Shown here piece by piece: positions 59,685 through 64,000 of a stretch of DNA of 64,000 nucleotides. A program made the position numbers and the translations under genes. Source of the DNA: Zhenpiania hominis. GTDB lineage: Bacteria > Bacillota > Clostridia > Peptostreptococcales > Anaerovoracaceae. A model generated the notes under the pieces. That model saw nothing but the letters and a program-made list of their open reading frames with translations. It was not told the origin of the DNA and did not search any database. The DNA lies in NCBI RefSeq assembly GCF_014333425.1, contig NZ_JACRYT010000010.1:1-64000 (forward strand), given 5' to 3'. Numbering within the stretch: position 1 is the stretch's first letter; every line of letters begins with the position of its first letter.

Positions 59685-61440
59685 TTTCAGCGAACTCCTC
59701 CTTTCCCGCTTTCCCCTGGTACTGTTCCAGTTCCTGCTGTGCCGTAAAGAGCCTGTAATACACGCCCCGATCTGCCATCAGTTCGCGGTGGGAACCCGAT
59801 TCACAGATTCCACCGTGATCCAGCACATAGATCCGATCCGCATCCATCACATTGGCAAGACGGTGGGAGATCAGAACAACGGATTTTTCCTTACTCATCC
59901 GTCGGATTACCTCCATAATTTTGTTCTCGCTTTCCACATCCACGTTGGAAGAAGCCTCATCGAAAATATAGATAGGGCTGTCGTGGAGCAGCGCTCTTGC
60001 CAGTGCCAGCCTCTGCCGCTGACCGCCTGACAGATTTTCGCCGCGCTCCGAAAGAGCCATCGCAAGCCCGCCCCGCGGCTCGAAATCCTCATAAAGATCC
60101 ACCTGCCGCAGCACTTTCAGCATATCCGCCGCGGAAGCATTCTGATTTCCCATACACAGGTTTTCCTCCACAGTTCCCCGGAAAATATATCCGTTATGAT
60201 TGATCCTGGTAATCGCCGAAAACCTCACGTTTTCCCGAATCTCCCGCAGTTCTCTGCGGGCATCTCCTCCTGCAAGAATCCGGCCCTCATAATCACTGTA
60301 CTCTCCCATCAGAAGGCTGGCAATCGTACTTTTTCCGCAGCCCGACTCCCCCGTCAGAGCAGTAATGCCGCGCTCCCGCACACGCAGTGAAATATCTTTC
60401 AAAATCGGCCGCTCCGGCTCATAGGAAAAACTGACCTTCTCAAAGCGCAGTTCTCCCTGTGGAAACACTCCGTACTCTCCCTTTTCCCGCTCATCCAGAT
60501 CCAACAGCCCGAAAATCTTATCTGCCGCCGCATTACCGTTCATCGCGATATGGAAAAACGAACCCAGCATCCGCAGAGGCAGAAAAAACTCCACCGACAC
60601 CAGCACCATGAAAAAACATTGCGCGAACGTCAGGTTTCCATGAAGAAAACTGCGGATCGAAAGCAGAATTCCCGCCGCCGCGCCGCCGTAGGCTGCCAGA
60701 TCCATAATACTGATGGAATTGAGCTGCATAATCAAAACCCTCATCGTAATCTTGCGGAAACGCTCCGCAGATTCATCCATCCTGCGGGCATACTCCCCGT
60801 CCGCGCCGTAAATCTTTAAAGTCGTCAGTCCCTGCAGATTTTCCAGAAAACTATCGCCGAGTTGTGTATAGTTTCCCCAGTATTTGCCCAAAAGCCGTTT
60901 TGCGATCTTCTGTACGCCCATAATGGAAAGCGGAATCAGCGGCACGCAAATCAGAAGAACACCTGCTACGAGGAGATCCATCTGCCCTGTAACCGCAAAC
61001 AGTGTCAGAGGTGCCAGCATACTGAAGAAAAACTGCGGCACATACTGGCTCATATAAAACTCCAGCTGTTCTACTCCCTCGGTGCTTACCTGAACCACTT
61101 CTGAAGTAGAAACCCTCTGATGATAATTTCCTCCAAGCCGCAGCAGCTTGGAAAAAATCTCGTCCCGCAGCCGTTCCTTCACAAGATCCGCCGTTTTTAC
61201 GGAAAAATAATTCTTTCCCGCGCTGACCGCCCATCTCACTGCAAAAAAAACACCCAGCAGCACCAGATAGGTAACCGCTGTCTGCGCAGTGAAAATACCG
61301 AATATCACATTCTGCATCATACGGGCAGTCGTGTAAAGAAACAACAGATTGGCGGCCATTCCGATCCATTGAAAAAACACTACAGCCGCCGTATATTTTT
61401 TTGTGTCGGAAAATTCTTTTAATAATCGTTTATGAAACAT
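59665..61440 (-). CDS. ABC transporter half-subunit, CydD-like
   Basis: 591 residues. The membrane domain has GMAANLLFLYTTARMMQNVI and LVSVEFFLPLRMLGSFFHIAMNG, very like CydD. The ATPase has Walker A GESGCGKST, signature LSGGQRQRLALARALL and Walker B IYIFDEASSNVD, all intact. It should form a heterodimer with the overlapping downstream subunit. It follows the DUF454 gene by 26 bases. The direction of transport is not decided by sequence; exporter-fold importers of siderophores are known. Confidence 0.88.
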   Translation of the reverse strand: MFHKRLLKEFSDTKKYTAAVVFFQWIGMAANLLFLYTTARMMQNVIFGIFTAQTAVTYLVLLGVFFAVRWAVSAGKNYFSVKTADLVKERLRDEIFSKLLRLGGNYHQRVSTSEVVQVSTEGVEQLEFYMSQYVPQFFFSMLAPLTLFAVTGQMDLLVAGVLLICVPLIPLSIMGVQKIAKRLLGKYWGNYTQLGDSFLENLQGLTTLKIYGADGEYARRMDESAERFRKITMRVLIMQLNSISIMDLAAYGGAAAGILLSIRSFLHGNLTFAQCFFMVLVSVEFFLPLRMLGSFFHIAMNGNAAADKIFGLLDLDEREKGEYGVFPQGELRFEKVSFSYEPERPILKDISLRVRERGITALTGESGCGKSTIASLLMGEYSDYEGRILAGGDARRELREIRENVRFSAITRINHNGYIFRGTVEENLCMGNQNASAADMLKVLRQVDLYEDFEPRGGLAMALSERGENLSGGQRQRLALARALLHDSPIYIFDEASSNVDVESENKIMEVIRRMSKEKSVVLISHRLANVMDADRIYVLDHGGICESGSHRELMADRGVYYRLFTAQQELEQYQGKAGKEEFAENEAVGK

Positions 61441-61466
61441 GGATGCCCCCTCTCCTCACAAAACTC

Positions 61467-61895
61467 TCAGGCACTCGCTTTTTCCCGGCGCTTGCTCTCT
61501 GCTTTCTGGCGTGCTTTTTCCTCCTCCGACACGGTTCGGATTCTGAATAAAAAAACATAATAATGCGCAGCCGCCACGATCGCGATCACGGATTTGGCAT
61601 GCCAAATCGGCGCTGCAAAAAAGCCAATCGTGAACAAAACCGTTATGGTCGTCAGCACCGTAAGCTTACTCTTCTTCGTCATGGATCTGGTTATTACTAA
61701 ATCCTCCAGATGATTCCGGTAAAGCTTTGTCGAAAGAAACCATTGATGAAACCGCTTTGAACCTTTGGCAAACAACACGGCTGCCGCCAGAAAAAGCGGT
61801 GTTGTCGGCAGGATCGGCACAACGATACCGATCGCGCCCAACCCGACGCAGACAAACGCAAGTACTACGCATATTCCATTTATAACCTTTTTCAT
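61467..61895 (-). CDS. DUF454 (YbaN-family) inner membrane protein
   Basis: 142 residues with the family pattern: an N-terminal membrane hairpin (VLAFVCVGLGAIGIVVPILPTTPLFLAAAVLFAKGSKRF-type region), WFLSTKLYRNHLEDL, and two more membrane segments, ending in a charged tail. Function is unknown. DUF454 proteins frequently occur with heme or iron-siderophore genes, as here between the ATPase of the uptake system and the second ABC pair. Confidence 0.9.
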   Translation of the reverse strand: MKKVINGICVVLAFVCVGLGAIGIVVPILPTTPLFLAAAVLFAKGSKRFHQWFLSTKLYRNHLEDLVITRSMTKKSKLTVLTTITVLFTIGFFAAPIWHAKSVIAIVAAAHYYVFLFRIRTVSEEEKARQKAESKRREKASA

Positions 61896-61904
61896 ATTTC
61901 CTCC

Positions 61905-62696
61905 TCAGCGAACTGTCATAACAATCTTATGGCCGTTTACCCGCTCCACACCCAGACGAATTCCATACACTTCCTCAATGGAATCCGGGGTAATCACATC
62001 TTCCGGCTCTCCCTGGAGCAAAACCTTCCCATTTTTGAGACCAATCACCTCATCGCTGTAGTAAACCGCATGATTCATGTCATGGAGAACCATGATAATG
62101 GTAATCCCGTAATCAAGATTCAGCTTGCGCACCAGTTCTAAAAGCTCAATCTGATACCGGACATCCAGGTATGTCGTCGGTTCATCCAGAAACAGAACTT
62201 CCGTCTTCTGCGCCAGTGCCATAGCAATCCAGACCCGTTGGCGCTGACCGCCGGACAGGCTCATTACCTCCCGCTCTCTGTAATCCGCGATTCCCGTTAC
62301 TTCCATTGACCACTGAACGATCTCCCGATCTTCGGCTCCGTTTATAGAAAATATGCTATGGTGGGGCGTCCTGCCGTAAGCGACCAGCTTTTCCACCGTA
62401 ATATCATTGGCAGCCTGGTTGTTCTGATGCACGATCGCCACCCTGCGCGCAAACTCTTTCTGTTTCATAAAGCGGATGCTCTTTCCTCCAAGCAGCACCT
62501 TTCCCCGCAAAGGGATCAGGTTCTTTGTCATCAGATTAAAAAGTGTCGTTTTTCCGCATCCGTTCGCCCCGATCAAGGTTGTTATTTTTTTCTCTTTTAT
62601 GGAGAAAGATACGCCATCAAGAATTTTCTTGGCCAGCTTTCCATTTTTATCTTTTGTCTTTCTGTCATAGGCAAACATCAGATTTCTAACTTCCAT
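61905..62696 (-). CDS. Iron-siderophore/heme-type ABC uptake ATPase (FecE/FepC family)
   Basis: 263 residues. Walker A GANGCGKTTLFNLM, Q-loop VHQNNQA, signature SLSGGQRQRVWIAMALAQ, Walker B VLFLDEPTTYLD, and LVLHDMNHAVYYSDEVIGLKNG-type H-loop region. The family energises uptake of ferric siderophores, heme or vitamin B12. The start overlaps the permease gene by 11 bases. The DLDVRYQIELLELV stretch is typical of FepC rather than BtuD. Confidence 0.93.
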   Translation of the reverse strand: MEVRNLMFAYDRKTKDKNGKLAKKILDGVSFSIKEKKITTLIGANGCGKTTLFNLMTKNLIPLRGKVLLGGKSIRFMKQKEFARRVAIVHQNNQAANDITVEKLVAYGRTPHHSIFSINGAEDREIVQWSMEVTGIADYREREVMSLSGGQRQRVWIAMALAQKTEVLFLDEPTTYLDVRYQIELLELVRKLNLDYGITIIMVLHDMNHAVYYSDEVIGLKNGKVLLQGEPEDVITPDSIEEVYGIRLGVERVNGHKIVMTVR

Positions 62697-63705
62697 AGTT
62701 TCCCCTCCCTCTCAAAAGCGCGATAAAGAACGGGCCTCCCGCTACTGCCATCACAATCGATGCGCTGATTTCGTAAGGCGCGGCGAGGATCCTGCCAATC
62801 GTATCGGCTGTCAGAAAAATCAGCGCCCCCAGCAAAATTGTAAAAGGGATCAGCACCTTATGGTTGTTTCCCACCAGAATCCTGGCAATATGCGGCACAA
62901 TCAGCCCTACAAAGCTGACAACCCCGGCTACTGCTGTGGAAACGGAGGCCAGAACTACGGCAATCAGCGAGATCGCAATACGCCAGCGGCTTACATTCAG
63001 ACCGATGCCTTGAGCCGTTTTGTCATCCAGCGCCATTAGATTGCAGACGCCGGAAACCAGCAGCGCGAAAACCAGAAAAATCGGCAGATAATACAGTACG
63101 ATATTCACATCATCCCACGTTTTCATCGTAATACTGCCGTTTACAATCGAAGCAACCGATGACTGATTTCCCCCGCTCATCGAATTGATCGCGCTGGAAA
63201 GGCCGGAAAACATAGTACTGACCGCAACACCGACCAAAACAATCCGAAGCGGGGAAAGCCCTCCCTTCCAGGAAAGGGAATATACCAGAAAAAAGGCCAG
63301 AAGCCCGCCGAGAAACGCGGCCAGCGGCAAGAGAAAAAAAAGCCGGGGAAGCAAAGCGGTCAGGATAACTGCCGTAAAACTGGCGCCCCCGGAAATGCCG
63401 ATGATCCCCGGATCGGTCAGTGGGTTTTTCAAAACCGATTGCAGCAGCACGCCGGAAACCGCCAGCGCGGCTCCGACAAGCAAGGAAATAATGATACGTG
63501 GAAAACGCAGATCGTAGACAGTTGCCACATCGTCATCGTATTCGATAAACAACCCTTTGACGAGTTGGGAGGCAGAAAGTTCAATGCTTCCCTCATTGAC
63601 CGACCAAAGCAAAACGAGGATCAGCAGGACACAGACCGCTACAAAAGCAAAAATCGTTATTATGCCTTTTCGTTTTCGATTCATTTGTTCCATATTTCTT
63701 TCCAT
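62686..63705 (-). CDS. FecCD-family iron-siderophore permease
   Basis: 339 residues with about ten membrane segments. Landmarks: FPRIIISLLVGAALAVSGVLLQ, NPLTDPGIIGISGGASF, SFVGLIVPHIARILVGNNH and ADTIGRILAAPYEI, all classic for FecCD/BtuC permeases. A single permease gene suggests a homodimer. The start has GGAG upstream. It is five bases after the substrate-binding protein gene. Confidence 0.94.
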   Translation of the reverse strand: MERNMEQMNRKRKGIITIFAFVAVCVLLILVLLWSVNEGSIELSASQLVKGLFIEYDDDVATVYDLRFPRIIISLLVGAALAVSGVLLQSVLKNPLTDPGIIGISGGASFTAVILTALLPRLFFLLPLAAFLGGLLAFFLVYSLSWKGGLSPLRIVLVGVAVSTMFSGLSSAINSMSGGNQSSVASIVNGSITMKTWDDVNIVLYYLPIFLVFALLVSGVCNLMALDDKTAQGIGLNVSRWRIAISLIAVVLASVSTAVAGVVSFVGLIVPHIARILVGNNHKVLIPFTILLGALIFLTADTIGRILAAPYEISASIVMAVAGGPFFIALLRGRGNYGS

Positions 63706-63710
63706 ACCCG

Positions 63711-64000
63711 TTAATCTCCATATAAAATCGGTTCCAGTTCTTTGAGCGCTTTCGGATAATCAAAAGTCGCACTCATGCCAAAGTATTCATAGGACAAATC
63801 GTAGACCTCATCGTTTTTTACCGCGTCAAAATGTTTCCAGATGTCGTTGGTTTTAAACTCTTTGCCGAACATTTCCGTCACCTGATCCGGCAGAGCGTGA
63901 GCGCAGCGCAGGATCACATCCGGATCCTGCTTCAGCATATCCTCTGTATTGATATTGACAAAGTCCTTTTCCTCGTCCGCGTACACATTGATGCCGCCTG
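63711..64000 (-). CDS. Periplasmic-type iron-siderophore binding protein, C-terminal part
   Basis: The frame is open to the right edge of the window, so the N-terminus with its lipoprotein signal is missing. The visible part reads GGINVYADEEKDFVNINTE, then LKQDPDVILRCAH and VYDLSYEYFGMSATFDYPKALKELEPILYG, typical of the C-terminal lobe of class III binding proteins (FepB/FhuD/BtuF fold). It feeds the permease and ATPase downstream and is the first visible gene of the operon. Confidence 0.85.
   Translation of the reverse strand, partial: GGINVYADEEKDFVNINTEDMLKQDPDVILRCAHALPDQVTEMFGKEFKTNDIWKHFDAVKNDEVYDLSYEYFGMSATFDYPKALKELEPILYGD

Noticed and set aside
57948..61440. Naming the ABC pair cydC and cydD
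   Set aside because: No cydAB nearby and the operon context is iron-siderophore uptake, so the symbols would overstate the evidence.

Overview
The window looks like the chromosome of an anaerobic, low-to-mid GC member of the Firmicutes, class Clostridia. The evidence is the HydE/HydG/HydF maturases for [FeFe]-hydrogenase, a short HisG with HisZ, a 3-hydroxybutyryl-CoA dehydrogenase with a Rex-like operator, KtrAB-type potassium uptake, and Gram-positive surface proteins with Cna-B repeats. An Anaerovoracaceae-like clostridium is a guess; the sequence alone does not fix the genus. No rRNA, tRNA or CRISPR array was recognised. Most genes are on the minus strand.

Layout. 1-298: the end of a mobile element that has cut off the 3' end of a giant surface protein gene. 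251-13855: two surface protein genes, a Cna-B repeat protein of about 3,100 residues and a 1,332-residue fimbrial/adhesin-like protein. Their promoters share WalR-type direct repeats at the -35 position. 14107-20957: histidine operon hisZ-G-C-B-H-x-A-F-IE without hisD and with one unknown exported protein inserted. 21379-25577: a MarR regulator with a palindromic operator and a heterodimeric ABC exporter. 26149-27971: GNAT acetyltransferase and an AlbA/HATPase regulator, convergent. 28088-31202: an operon of DUF2284, DUF1847, a formate/nitrite-type channel and two flavoproteins, one with an internal deletion. 31519-37948: a complete Wadjet (jetABCD) anti-plasmid operon, whose ribosome-binding site and start codon lie in one arm of a perfect inverted repeat. 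38084-43763: carboxyltransferase, a broken nucleotidyltransferase gene, sugar acetyltransferase, a Uma2 nuclease cassette flanked by copies of the rpmE 3' end, rpmE, and ktrA/ktrB. 43899-47618: hydE-hydG-hydF with a leader peptide/terminator attenuator. 47742-51318: rho-DUF1385-prmC. 51849-54041: hbd and pgi. 54734-56281: small secreted protein, DUF4367 protein and XRE regulator. 56600-57905: a graveyard of gene fragments (deleted IS3 element, hydrogenase-regulator tail, HAD phosphatase tail). 57948-64000: iron-siderophore type ABC uptake genes with a DUF454 protein and a second heterodimeric ABC transporter, running off the right edge.

The best-supported system is Wadjet, which is a known family. 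The less expected signals are regulatory or structural: the inverted repeat over the jetA start, the hydE attenuator, the shared WalR-like boxes, two 41-bp-period intergenic arrays of the motif CGCSAACAAA, a dispersed 133-bp palindromic element, and the rpmE-end duplication around the Uma2 gene.
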